This document shows, in pieces, positions 21,311 through 33,049 of a DNA stretch of 64,000 nt (its first letter is position 1; each line of letters starts with the position of its first letter). The notes under the pieces were generated by a model, which saw nothing but the letters and a program-made list of their open reading frames with translations, had not been told where the DNA came from and searched no databases. The stretch is from Ifrita kowaldi (lineage: Eukaryota; Chordata; Aves; Passeriformes; Cinclosomatidae). Both the position numbers and the translations under genes were made by a program. The stretch is from the NCBI GenBank assembly GCA_013398055.1, contig VZRS01007681.1, forward strand, positions 372,001 to 436,000, written 5' to 3'.

Positions 21311-24300
21311 CACAAAATTAGCCTCGGACCTATTTCTTACCTTTCCTAACTGTGATGCTATGAAACAGACTAATGGTGAATGGCTTTTAAACAAACTCAC
21401 ACGCATCTCGGACAGCAGAGCAAACCAATTTGAGAGGGGATTGGATAAGACATTCCTCTACATCTGCTGTACTTTTTAGACTGTCTTACATTTTCTGCAG
21501 CAGAAATTGTAGTTACAGGGTAAAGTTTATTTCTAAGATAGGAGAATCTGCATTCCAATACACAGAAATTAAGACTCTCAGGAAAATGAACATACTTAAC
21601 ATACTAAATCTCGCTATTCCTTATTTGGCATCCAAAATTACATACACCATTACTTTCACTCGAACAATGACTTTCTGATATTCTATGTTCTGCCTCCCTC
21701 TAAGTCCCCTTCAAAAGCTGAAAGTGATAATTTTTTCAATGTCTCATTATTCTGAACTCACAGTCAGCTCATGCTAAGATACCAAAATGATTACATTGCT
21801 ATCATCTTTCTGTACAGAAGAGAAAATTTTTACTAAAACTTGACTGTAGTTTATTAATGTTTGGCATTAAGGTATTAACTAATGGAGTCCAATTTCTCAG
21901 GAACAACCACATAAATAATATTGCAATAATTCATTAAAAGTATTATTTACTAAAATCCAATTTTGAATACACTTACATTATTATTAATTTAGTATTCCAA
22001 GGGGTTTTTTCTATGTGGCTACTCAACATTTTTCAGTTCAGTTACACAATCTCCTGCTTCCCCTTTTCATTTTTTAGAGCAGAGGATAAGAAGATTCCTC
22101 TTGACACCCATTCATTACCATCCTTGGTAAAACTGCAGAGGACACCATGACAATGAGGACATATGCAGGCACATTTTGCTGACATTTGTGTATTGTGTGA
22201 AAAAGTTGACTGTAAGGGTAAAGCATGAGAAAGGAAGCATCCTCCTCACATTTTAGTGACCACCAGGTTAAGTGAATGGGCTAGAGAAATACGTCTCGTT
22301 CTTGCAGATTCCCAGGAGACCAACCGAGAAAGCAGATAAAGATTCTCCCACTACTGTTGGGAATTCCTCAAAAATTCCTGAGTGTCTGATCCCAGCTGAT
22401 GGCAGGATCCATGTTCCTTAAGTAGACATTTATTTATAGACATGTATGTTTTGCAGTCTGTGGGAGTGAGCTGCTTGTTTTTGTGCGAGTACCGTGTTTT
22501 CTGCCTGGATTGATCCGTGTGCCTGTGTATGTACATGTATATATAATGTATGCATGGTAACACATGTTCAGCCTCACTGCTGGCTGGACCTGGGTTCGTG
22601 GAGCAGCAACAGCCTTGACTTTTTTGGCCTACCGTATCTGGCAACTTCTACCAACATCACTGACACAAATGCAGATACTCAAAACACTACTAGGCACCCC
22701 TCAAATGGAATTAAATGAGTTTAATATATCTGTGTCTGTAACTGTGCTACAATATATAATCTTATGAGAATTGTAAGGCTTGCAGAAACAGCTGGAAAGG
22801 GACACAAGCTTTTGGGCATGTTGTTCTGTCATTACGTGCCTTTGTAATTCTTAATAAAACAATAATATCTGTGCAGAAAACCTGTTTCTCCAGGTAATAC
22901 ATACAAAAAACATGTAAAGCTGTCAATGTGACACAGACACTAATTGCAGTCGGGGACCAGTATTACTGCTGACGACAACAGCAGCAACAGAGAGGCTTAG
23001 GAAAGCTAAGCACAGAGAACAGATTTTCTGCAGAAAGCCAAAGGAACCAAGTATCCATGTGGTCTGGAAGCATTTTCTGAAATGACAATAAATCCTCATC
23101 AACAATCTCAAAATCTAAAAATGGTTACATGTCCTAAGATTACTCAAAACTGCCAGGGTCTTTCAACTGTGCAGATACTTCCCTTTCTCAGTTAACCCCA
23201 TAAAAAACTATTTGGGACGTCAGTATTTTAACTTTGCTTTTATATGACTAACATCCCGAGTTGTATTGCAGCAGGTAAGTGAGATAACACGAGAAGTACA
23301 AAAGTTCCTATGTCTCTCTTGCAATTCCATGTCCTTTCATTTCCCTGGCTGCCCACTGTTACCTTCCCAGAAGCAATGTCCACTGGGATGCTCCCTCCAG
23401 AGAAGGGCTTATGGGGCAGCATTCCACCACCCAAGGAGATCTGCTTAGTGGGTCTGTACTGAGATCAGTGCCTCTCATCACAGAAATGAAATTGCTGCTC
23501 TGGACAAGGAAAGGAGCAGTTGCTCTCAACAAGGTTTGGGAAGAAGGAGAGGGAAATATGTCTCAAACCAGCAAAGAGTTAACATACTTTCTCAGTTTAT
23601 TGGGTAAGAAACCACCAGCTTCCATAAACACCCTGAGGTATTGGGAACACCAGAGTCTTTGGAGATGTTGAGGTCTTTGAATACAGTCCACGGAGGTTAT
23701 ACGAAATTTATCATCTAATTTTTCATTATTCATAATTTACATTGTAATTATCCCTCTTGGCTTTACTTTCTCCAGAAATTATTCTGTGTTTTACCCATTG
23801 AAACATGTAACCCATTAAAAATACCTAAAATAGTGCCTGAATGTTTCTAGGCTCCAAAGTATATTGAAGTACAATAAACCATGTATTCAGCTTCTTCTGA
23901 AATAGTGAATTTCCCTCTACTTCCTTGAAGTTCACAAATTTATATCAGTCAAAGGAGGGATGCCATCGTTAAAATGGACTTACACTGCTGAATATGACAC
24001 AATCACCGACAAAAGTAAAGTACTCATCACCTTAAACTAAGGTGAGCTTCATTGCTATTTTTACACCCTACTTCAAAGGGTTGCTTTGTTTTGTTTCAAA
24101 TCTGAGTGCTCTTCAGACATTGATTAAATGATCCAACATCACTTTTGCAAGTAAGCTCACATCAACCTGACCTACAGGTTACCTCAGCTTTAAAGTGAAA
24201 GTACCAATTCTGCTCAGGAAAGATTTGCAATTCAGTCTCAAAATTTGACTCCCACTAAAAGTTAAAAAGGAAAGGGTTGTTCTCCATCCTCGCTCCAAAC

Positions 24301-25654
24301 TTCATCCAGTTTCAACATTTTTTCTCAAAACATCAGCTCTAGAATTCTGTGATACCATAATAATCGAACTTCACCTTAGCTTGATTTCTTGAACAACAAC
24401 AAAGAAATATTTTCCTCTCTGAATCTCATAGTGTCCCTTTGTAACCACACTTCTAAACATCCAACAGAAGGGAACATAAGGGTAGGTTTTACCATATTCA
24501 GGAAATAAGCTAGCTGGAAAAAGAAGACATTGCCTTTTCCCTTCCATTTCTCTTACTCATCCAAGAATAAGGCCACAAAGCTCAAACAATATTAGATGGT
24601 AGCAGAACCATAAGGAGAAATCCTAACCCCAAAAGACGTTCAGAGATTACACCTTATTAAACATACGAGGATCAACATGGAACAAAGCCAGAGGAAAACA
24701 GATTAGAAATACCACCATTGCCCAATCTGCAGCCTGAAAAATATGTCACTAACTCTCATGATTGCCCCAAAAAGCTCACAAACGAAGACCCTGGGGGCTT
24801 GCAAACCTGACATAGGCCCCAAATGTTTTCTTCCTGTAATCTTATGATCACAACATGAAAAATAATCCTTTCTAATGCTTCAGCTTGTATTTGGTTTCTG
24901 GAATCAATTATATGAGTTTTCATACAGTTGTGTAACCACAAATAAAATCTGTTCTGAAGGCTCTGAATGCTTTCCTTGGGAGAAGGCTAAATGCACTGCT
25001 GAAATGAGTTCCTCAGGATGCTGTGAGTTTTGCAAAAGCCTCTAACCATATTATCTGGCAGAGCTTTTATTGTGATAACAGACTGTAATTCTTTCCTGCT
25101 TTGCAGCATACCGAGTAAAAAATGTAAAATTGCTATATATTCTGCAAAAAAAAAGGTGGAAAATGGAAATATTTCCTAAGTAAAGTTGATTTCAGGATAT
25201 TGTAGAAATTAGGAGAGTTGGTAAGTCAATATTTGTCCACAAATGCATTTCAGCATATATTTTTCTGTTGGAAATGAGAAGGAAAAAATAAATCTCTACA
25301 GACATCTTTTTTCTGGCAACAGAGGTAGGGGTTTTTTGTGTCTTTATCTTCTATCTGAATTTTATTTTGTTACAAATTTAATTCCCAGACAGCAATTCTA
25401 TTTTCATATGCACAGAAGTAGCTATTTGCTTTGCTTTGTCTTCTCAATTTAAAACAGCGTAAATACAGAAGAGGAAATTCTACTCCAATGGACACTTGCC
25501 TTTAATGATTTAAAAAAAATATTTTTATAGTTACAGGGTAATAACTACACAGAAATATTTCTGGCTTCTTTTCATTACAATTGTTTCTTCATTACCCTTC
25601 TTACCCTTTCTTCCAGCAGGGACCCAGATATCAAAAGGAGGAAGATGGTATATG
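21311..25654. other. Unique AT-rich non-coding sequence
   Basis: No gene or repeat family recognised. A short TG/TA-alternating stretch lies at about 22516-22556. Open frames up to 99 codons have no domain signatures. Confidence 0.5.
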
Positions 25655-25815
25655 GTCTTAGAGTCAGGTTTTTCAAAATTGGGTGCCATATTTAGGCACC
25701 TATATATAAATGGCCTGGTTTTCAAAAGAACTGAGCACTCATCAGTTCCCATTGATTTCAATAGGACCTAGAATTGATCACACCTCTGCAAATCAGGCCA
25801 CTTCTATTTATGCGC
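25655..25815. repeat. Ancient amniote palindromic repeat (MITE-like)
   Basis: Diagnostic phrases run 'ttgggtgccatatttaggca', 'ataaatggcctggttttca', 'aagaactgagcactcat', 'ttcccattgatttcaatagg' and 'ctctgcaaatcaggccactt'. From memory this is an old repeat frequent in turtles and crocodilians and present as fossils in birds, with the order TTTAGGCACCTA ... GGCCTGATTTTCA ... GAGCAC ... CCCATTGACTTCAATGGG ... AAAATCAGGCC. It has imperfect two-fold symmetry around CATTGATTTCAAT: TGGCCTGGTTTTCA on the left mirrors TGCAAATCAGGCCA on the right. That structure suggests a non-autonomous DNA transposon, though I cannot name its Repbase entry. Confidence 0.7.
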
Positions 25816-28699
25816 GGGCATGTGAAAATACCAGAACCACTTTGAGCATCTGGTTTAAAAGCAACAGCCAAACGTTCTACCAGAGAGTTTTTAGATAAAC
25901 ACTGTAATCTCTAAATGAACTCACAACAGCACAAGAGTTTAAACAGAGGCACCTGAGCTGTGACACTTCTTGTTGCCTAAATGGAGTTGGTGAGAATTTT
26001 GGTGCTGAACAACTGTTCTGAAAGCTCTTCAAAAAACTTTTCTATTTGTAAATAAAGAGGATCTGAATAATCTCATATATTCATTTTCTTTCCTAACTAA
26101 AATAACCCAGTTCTCAGTTTCCATTTCACTAGCTGCCTGCTGTGACACTAAAAATTATGTTAGTTATGTAACAACATGGTCTTTGTAGCTGCAGAATAAG
26201 AGAATAGTGACAGGGACTGGGACAGCGAAGTCCCCATGATATTTCAGCTTTAGCTGCTTAATGACGGCAGGTTGCAAATGCACTTTGCTGAGCTGGAAGG
26301 CATTTGCTCCTTTATCTGACAGAACTAGACAGTTTCAAGAAAAAAAGGGATATAAATGGCATAAACAGGAGGCATGAACTTAATTTTTAAACATTGTATT
26401 TGTTGGGAATTAAGGGACCACACACAAATGAATTTTATATGCAATTTCAGGGACAGAGAAGCAATAAGAGCAACATTATCATTTCACAGAAAATGTCAGA
26501 TTGTCCTTAAAAACCATAAAAATGACATGTGATGCAAACTGCTCTCCTTAAAGTTTCTGTTTCTTTAAATGTGCTCTTTTACAGATCTCAGAAATTCAAA
26601 TAACAATTCAATAAATGCACAGGGACAAAGATCTCCACAGCAGCCTTGACTCAGGCCCATCAATTCACGGAGCGCTGAGCTGTGCTATGCAAATACAGAA
26701 GCTTACATATAGAAGCAACACGTTTGTGGTGCTGCACCCGACCTCATGCATCCTTGTCAGGTTACCTGATAAAAGCTGCACAACCTCAAAGCAGCACAGA
26801 GAGACAAGGGCTGGAGGGGGAGGGAGCAGGAAAGGAGGGGTGGAAAACCCAAATAACTGAAATAATACCAGGCTGCTCCCAGGGCAGCCCAGGAGAAGTT
26901 CTGCCCCAATGTCCAGGCATGAAAACCACATGCTGAGTCAACATTACCACTGCTTTTGACTGACGGGGGTGACTGCCAAGGGGGCATGGCAGCCATCATG
27001 GGATGCAGAGGAAAAGCCAGCTCAGAAACCTCTGCATCACTGTCCTCAGCAAATCTAATCCCAACATGACTCTGTGCAATTTGATAGCCTTGCAATCAGG
27101 ATAGGTGAGATGGGTATGAAAATAGCTGCCAATGGTGAGCTCACAGCAAGAACTTTCATGTGTCAGTTTGAAAATACAAACCCTCTCTGCACAGAAATTA
27201 CCAACTTCTCTCTAAGCTCCCAAGGGACCACCTCTAACCTTTAGCAACGGAGCATTCTGCATTCACCTTTGCTCTTCAGAGACTCTGATGGGTATCCTTC
27301 ATCACTCCTCTCTCCCCACTTCAGAGACATGCTTGCATCAAATCTGCTTCTTTCTCCCAGACAATAAGGCATTAATATTTTGGTGCATTCTCTTTTTCAC
27401 AGTAATATATTTATATGTTAAATTAATTTTTTTGTAACATTTGTTTTCCTCATCAACAGCTCACTGAATTTTAATGCCTTTGCAATAAACAAGCCTTATA
27501 AACTGAGGAAAAGGACAGGGTTCAGGAATGAGACTGTTTTTTCAAGCTGGCAGCTAGCATGGACACTGCAGCTCTTTTATGGGAGTGTTCTGGGATGCAT
27601 GTCACTGTGTTGACAGTGACAGAGAAGCAGCAACAGGAAGAATTTGTCTTCTGACCCTGGAACACTGATTTGGAAGTTTACATTAAGAACACAGAAAGGT
27701 ATTATACCTCAATGACACATTAAAGAAGTGACTAAAAGCTGGATGCAGCTTCATTGTGAATGAACGGGAGAGAAAACCAGGCATCTGTGATGGTAAATTG
27801 ATCTGCTCCTGTTCAGTGAATTCATGCTGTCATGGGCACTTCTAAAAAGGGCAAGGGAGATTCTGCAACCTGAGACCCTACTGGTGCTTGTAATGCTGTA
27901 ATTTCGTATTCTAAGTTAAAGTGTGCCAGGGATACTTTCTCTCTGTTATAGGGAAAGAGATTTCACTGAGAGGCAGAACATGCTGTACATAAGCACAAAA
28001 AGCTGAAGTGTAAAAAATTTAAGCAGTAAGAGTGTTGGGAAAGCTGTAGCCTGGTTCCACTTTGAGGCGAGACTGAAATACAAACTGCTGAGACAGCTCG
28101 TTGACTTCCACCAGAGCAGAACTAAACGTCCATGAACATACAGAAACCTTTTCAGAAGAGTACAAAACATATATATCCTTGCACTGTGCCACAAAAAAAA
28201 AAAATGTATATTTCAGAAGCTCGAGACAAAACAGTGAATCCATTCAGGTTAACAGCTGTTGGGAGATGGGGGGAAGTCAGGATTTTGTTATTTTTTATGG
28301 ACAATGTATAGCTCATGTCAATTCTGTTCTTCTTTCTTACCTAATTTTAGTTACAAATATTCCCTTGTTAGACCTAATTGACAGTACTTTCACATTCTCC
28401 TAGAAAAGGGCTATGGCTTCGTGTTTCTATTCTGAGGCTCCATTGCACTTTCGACTCACACAAATTGCTGCCTTTGTGGTTGTTCTACTTATAAATAATT
28501 TCTGTGTCATTGTATATATACACAGAGAAACTCTTGATCACATTATTCTAAACTTCCGAGTCTAAGAAGGCAAAATATAATAATTAAACAAGACGCTGAT
28601 CCTGACGTTCTGAAAGAAATGTGATTCATAAATAATGAGATAAGAAAAAAATTACAGCTGGTGCAACTCTCTACAATTGAGGCTGATACCAAGAAGATA
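25816..28699. other. Unique non-coding sequence
   Basis: No gene or transposon recognised. A purine-rich, G-rich stretch at 26810-26845 has only three G runs of three or more and is not a convincing quadruplex. Frames up to 112 codons (26757-27095 minus) overlap frames on the other strand. Confidence 0.5.
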
Positions 28700-28875
28700 C
28701 CCATCTATCAAAACCAATTTCTTTAAACCTTCTTATAAGTTCCTAGCTATCTGAAGTTTTTATTTAAAAAAATAATAAATTTTTAATGCCTTTTTTTCCT
28801 ATCAAATACATATTTACCATTACTATACATGTATCACTGATTTTATATCTTCTTTTGACAGGAACGTTTTCTGAC
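28700..28875 (+). repeat. Diverged direct repeat, copy A
   Basis: This copy shares an ordered series of phrases with 29630-29810: 'tctttaaaccttcttataag', 'ttcctagctatctga', 'atgtatcactgatttt', 'cttcttttga' and 'tttctgacca'. By eye the identity is roughly 65-70 percent with indels. The repeat does not match CR1 or the LTRs here, so it is either an old local duplication or two copies of an unrecognised ancient element. Confidence 0.45.
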
Positions 28876-29629
28876 CAGGGTGAAAAAAAAAAAAATGTCA
28901 GAAAGAGATATTATGGATACATTGAACCCTGAACATAATGATTTTTATTTAAGCAAAAATTGGAGGGAAGAAATACACAATTGCAGATATAAACTATTAA
29001 CCAAAGACTTCTCAACACCCAAAGAGTCTTCCCTCCCTTTCCTGTACCGGGCTGTACAATATAAGTAGAGGGCTTTTTACAAAAATTACATGTTCCTTCT
29101 GTTTGGTTTTTTTTTTTTCTAGATAACTGGTAGGCATTGCCACAAAATGAACTGGGGCAATGATTGGGTTATAAAAACAAAGATAAAAAGTCTATTTTTG
29201 TTTTGAGCTTAGATCTTCTCCCTGATCTGCTTTACAGAGTAGACCTGACAAACACCCACACTAGTGCAACCAAAGGGGTGAATTCAGATAAAAGAGGTCA
29301 AGACAGGCACTTCAGCTTTCCTAACAAAGCATATTCTCTGAACTACTCTCTGAGCTACAGTTTTTGAGAAGAAAAGTCCTTCTATAATGCAGAGGGGTAT
29401 AGCCTGTGCTCTTTGTCTCCAGGACTGTTACATTTCTTATTGCTGGATTAAAATGACTGATCAGTTTTCTGTCACAATCAAGTTTTACAAGTGAAAGTTT
29501 TATGTTTTCATTCAAGTTGCTGATAAATATATGAAAGAGCATTGAACAATGAGCAGATTCTTCCAATAAGCTATTAATTTTCTGATGTATGTTAGTTTTC
29601 TTTTTCTTAATTTGCAGCTTGTAGCCAGC
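28876..29629. other. Spacer between diverged repeat copies
   Basis: Includes a run of 13 A residues starting near 28882. No gene recognised. The 116-codon minus frame (29321-29671) has no domain. Confidence 0.5.
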
Positions 29630-29810
29630 ATGTTTAGGCCTATTAACCTCGGTCTCTTTAGCCCTTTTCATCTATTCCTAGCTACCTGACTTGGCATTTT
29701 TATTCAATACCTTTGAGTTTTTTTTTATTTCCATACTTACTAGAATGTATGTATCACTGATTTTGTTGCATCTCCTTTTGATCTGCGTAGTTTCTGATCA
29801 ATTCAGGCCT
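29630..29810 (+). repeat. Diverged direct repeat, copy B
   Basis: Partner of 28700-28875, in the same orientation about 930 bases away. Matching phrases include 'tctttagcccttttcatc', 'ttcctagctacctga', 'atgtatcactgatttt', 'ctccttttga' and 'tttctgatca'. Sequence beyond these limits does not align by eye. Confidence 0.45.
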
Positions 29811-30186
29811 GAATAAATATGGATCTATACATTTTTGGACAATCTGGAGAACGTCCTTGAGCAGCTTTTTTTTATATTTTAAGACAATCTAACTTCAATG
29901 CATAGTCCTGTTCGGTACAGTGAGAGCATTTTGGAATGCCAGTCTCAGAGAGGTCTAAATTCTGAACATCTAATTTGCATACAGAAAATAAAGCTAAATG
30001 ATAATCACTGCAATCTGCACAGTTACTGAATACTTCTCAGCTTCCATAATTCACTGTTCTGAACAACATCCAGCTCTGGATTTGAGCTTTTTCACACAGG
30101 ATTTTCTGGTCTCAAACAGTTATTCTGACTTCTGAAAAACTCTGAGAATATTTTCTTTGGTTGTGTATTAACCAGAAAACTGCTGA
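29811..30186. other. Unique non-coding sequence
   Basis: Nothing recognised. Confidence 0.5.
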
Positions 30187-30335
30187 AGTGGGATGGCACC
30201 GCTGGAGATCACCTAGTTCACCCCTTGCTCAAAGCTGAGTCATCTACACGAAGTTGCTCAGGGCTGTTTTTCAATCAGGTTTTTGTATCTTGAAGGATGA
30301 AAAGGCCACTGACTTTCTGGGCAATCTGATCTATT
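30187..30335 (-). mobile_element. CR1 LINE 3'-UTR fragment, old
   Basis: The plus strand carries reverse-complement CR1 phrases in order: 'ggagatcacctagttca', 'ccccttgctcaaagctgagt', 'gttgctcagggc', 'aatcaggtttttgtatcttg' and 'ctttctgggcaatctgatc'. Both the extreme 3' octamer tail and the coding region are missing, so this is an internal piece of the CR1 3' UTR. Divergence is high. Confidence 0.8.
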
Positions 30336-31749
30336 ACTTATACATTAACATACGAGCAGTCACTAACTAATTACAGAACCTGGGATTACTATTTTACTGC
30401 GTTATGAATCTCTGCAGCACACAATGCCTGGAGCTCTTTGAATACTTTTTTTTTCTGATAGGTTTTAGTTTAGTATTTTGATTACCATAAAGCAGTTCAT
30501 CAGGAAAAAGGAAAGTCAAATTTAAAAAATTTAGTGCTGTGGACCCTTCATTCTTCGCATGGAATTTCAGGTTAGCCAACATCAACCCAGGTCAGATGGA
30601 TCACAACCAAATTAGAAGCTTGACAGAGAATACAAAGGCAAAGTGCTGCTCCTCCGAGTTTATGAACTGCCATTCACAACCACAGTTGTGAAAAATAACT
30701 CAAAGCCATCTACTCAGTTCAACAGGTGATAATCCTTGGTACATAAAGTGGAACTGCTACTGACACTGTAAGACTAAAGACCCAGATTTTGGTGTTGAAC
30801 TTGTTTAGCCAAGGTCTTTGAGTTTAATGCTTTGTACCCTCAACCACTGATAACAGGTGGTAATGAAATATGTCTTTCTTCAAATATCACTTTTTATTTT
30901 CCATTAAAACAAGCAACTGAAACCTTCTTCCTTAAAAGTGTAACTAGGTCTCCTAACTTTTCTTTGTTAAAATAATATCAATATTTAGTTGCACTTTCAA
31001 AACTAGGAAACATTAACTCTGATTGCTAAAGGACACTCCTTTTGCTCTGATGGCAAATTCTCTGCCATAATGTACATTATTGACAATTGTATTTTCATTC
31101 AGTAACTCAAAGATGATTAGGAAAGTTGTCCACTACAGATTTAAGCTGTAACAAAAGTCTCTTCGGGCTTACTCTGAAAAGATTGCTAACAGCTGTTTGT
31201 CTTGTAGATTTCAAATGGAAAACAAATCATAAAGCAGCCAATATTTTTTGCGGAGAGTTGCTAATTTGTCTTTTCCCTATGCTTTTTCCCAAATCTGACG
31301 CTATTCAAGGGACAGGGTATAACACCACAAAGCAGGTGATGTTGCTAGAAGGCAGACTGCAAGGAAAAAAAGCGATTACCAAATCAAATAAGGAGACATT
31401 CATTATGAGTTTTAATTCCCCTTTCTTTGACATTTCCTCCTCAATTTAATTAGTTTCTCCTGAGGCTCAGTCTTAGCGGTCTTCCTATGCAAAAGAAAAC
31501 TTGCTTGCCAAGGAAAATAAGACCAAAACTGTCCCAACCCTGCGTCAGTGAGACTGGATTCTATAAATAAACCCCACAAAATCTACCACATTCTCAGCCT
31601 GCAAAGTCAAATTATTAAACTTGACATCTCCATTACATCCAGCTGTGGCACAATTCCTCTCTTCTTTCTGAAATATGCTACTGTACCTTGCAGACAACAG
31701 AAACACTGCAGCTGTGGACAGCTAGGGTTCCCCATGACACACTTAAAGG
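30336..31749. other. Unique AT-rich non-coding sequence
   Basis: No feature recognised. The plus-strand frame at 31126-31449 (107 codons) has no domain. Confidence 0.5.
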
Positions 31750-32405
31750 TATGGTTGGTTGATGAAAAGCTCAATATAAGCCGGCCATGTGCACTTGAAG
31801 CCCAGGAAGCCAACCTGGCTTTGCATCATCCTGGGCTGCACACAGAGCAGTGCAGCCAGCAGGTCAAGGAAGTGATTCTGTCTGCTCTGCCCTCCTGAGA
31901 GCCCACCTGGGACACTGCATCCAGCTCTGACGCCCTCAGCATACGAAGGACACAGACCTGCTGGAGAAAGTCCAGAGGAGGGCCATGAAGATGATCAGAG
32001 GTCTGGAGCACCTCTGCTATGGAAACAGGCTGAGGGAGTTGGGATGCTCAGCCTGGAGAAGAGAGGGCTCCTGGGACAACTTACAGAACCTCCCAGTACT
32101 TAAATCGGGCATAAAAGAAAGCTGAAGAAGTACTTTTTAAAAGGTCATGCAGTAACAGGATAAGGGGTAATGGCTTCAAACTGAAGAGCAGAGATTTATA
32201 AATTCTTTACTGTGAGGGTGGTGAGGTACAGGAACAAGTTGCTCAGAGACGGTGTGGATGCCCCATCCCTGGAAGTGTCCAAGGCCAGGTTGGGTGGGGC
32301 TTTGAGCAACCTGGTCTAGTGGAAGGTGTTCCTGCTCAAGGCAGGGGGGTGAAACTAGATGACCTTTTGGGTCCCTTCCCACCTAAACCTCAAAAAGTCT
32401 ATCAG
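31750..32405 (+). mobile_element. CR1 LINE, 3' part, about 0.65 kb
   Basis: Plus-strand CR1. The start carries the coding phrase for '...EKLNISRPCALEAQEANLA', which corresponds to the C-terminal third of the CR1 reverse-transcriptase protein. Then come 'ccacctgggacactgcatcc', 'agtccagaggagggccatga', 'tctggagcacctctgctatg', 'ctcagcctggagaagagagg', 'aattctttactgtgagggtg', 'ggatgccccatccctggaag' and 'tttgagcaacctggtctagt'. The 3' tail has lost the usual octamers and ends near 'aaaaagtctatcag'. Stops and frameshifts interrupt the frame, so no protein is made. It is 5'-truncated and lies about 200 bases upstream of the LTR at 32617. Confidence 0.92.
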
Positions 32406-32616
32406 CTCTGTTTCTAGAAGGACATAGAATTGTTTATTTTAATTCAAAGTTTAAATTTAAGTATGTTATTAATGATAATGTGGTACTTCAGCAGTTTACT
32501 GCTCATTAGTAGATGACAAAAAAGAGAAGACTAGTGAAGTTTATTGAGCTTGTTAAGGGCCTGATTCTGCAGACCTGCTCCTGAAGAACCTTTGCATTAC
32601 AAGCCACAAAAATCAC
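32406..32616. other. Spacer with possible ancient repeat start
   Basis: The phrase 'gggcctgattctgcagac' near 32558 resembles, from memory, the terminus of old amniote MITE-like repeats. The rest of that element cannot be followed. Confidence 0.35.
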
Positions 32617-32685
32617 TGTTAGTGATGCCTGAAGTGGCCACCTAAACACAGAGACTAGACAAGAACAAGAGAATAAAGGTATGTG

Positions 32686-32691
32686 TTTATT
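32686..32691 (-). terminator. LTR poly(A) signal AATAAA (minus strand)
   Basis: TTTATT on the plus strand. On the minus strand the context is CTTCAAATAAACACATACC, which looks like a retroviral R region. Confidence 0.6.
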
Positions 32692-32769
32692 TGAAGGGCC
32701 TTCAAAGGTACACCCTGGGCAGTCAAAAGGCTACACCCAAGATGGACCCTGGGTCACGAGTTCTTCACA

Positions 32770-32777
32770 CTTTTATA
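32770..32777 (-). promoter_or_regulatory. LTR TATA box (minus strand)
   Basis: TATAAAAG on the minus strand, about 80 bases upstream of the LTR AATAAA. Confidence 0.55.
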
Positions 32778-33049
32778 AGTTTGGTTCATTTACATATCAG
32801 GGTTAATTGTCCAATTATAAACTCAGTTCATGATGTAATTACCCCAAGTTTGCTCCCCTTCAGAGGCTTTAAGTTTACACATTTTGGGGCCTGGTGTCCT
32901 TGATGCGGAAACCTAGAGAGGTGTGTTGTGTCTAACCAGCACGAGAGAACAGCGGCTAACAGGCCACAAGAAACTTCAGAGTTACACACTAGGCAATACA
33001 GGATTTGGAAAATACAAAAGCTAAAACCTAAGGCATCATTAGTCTAACA

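Larger units (their letters stand above)
32617..33049 (-). mobile_element. Solo LTR, endogenous retrovirus, about 433 bp
   Basis: On the minus strand it starts TGTTAGACTAATGATGCC and ends GGCATCACTAACA. The ends are TG...CA with matching inverted TGTTAG/CTAACA termini. A TATA box (TATAAAAG, 32770-32777) is followed about 80 bases later by AATAAA (32686-32691), giving a U3 of about 270 bases, a short R and a U5 of about 70 bases. No target duplication is evident: AATCAC on the left and GTTCC on the right do not match. The poly(A) region resembles the LTR at 53304-53790, so both look like diverged members of one family. No internal genes are adjacent. It is probably ERVL-like, but the class is uncertain. 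Confidence 0.72.

Noticed and set aside
20832..21349. Overlapping plus-strand frames up to 107 codons
   Set aside because: No domain, no splice support, and competing frames on both strands. Only the CpG enrichment is kept as an observation.
26810..26845. Possible G-quadruplex
   Set aside because: Only three runs of three or more G residues are present, so the canonical four-run pattern is not met.
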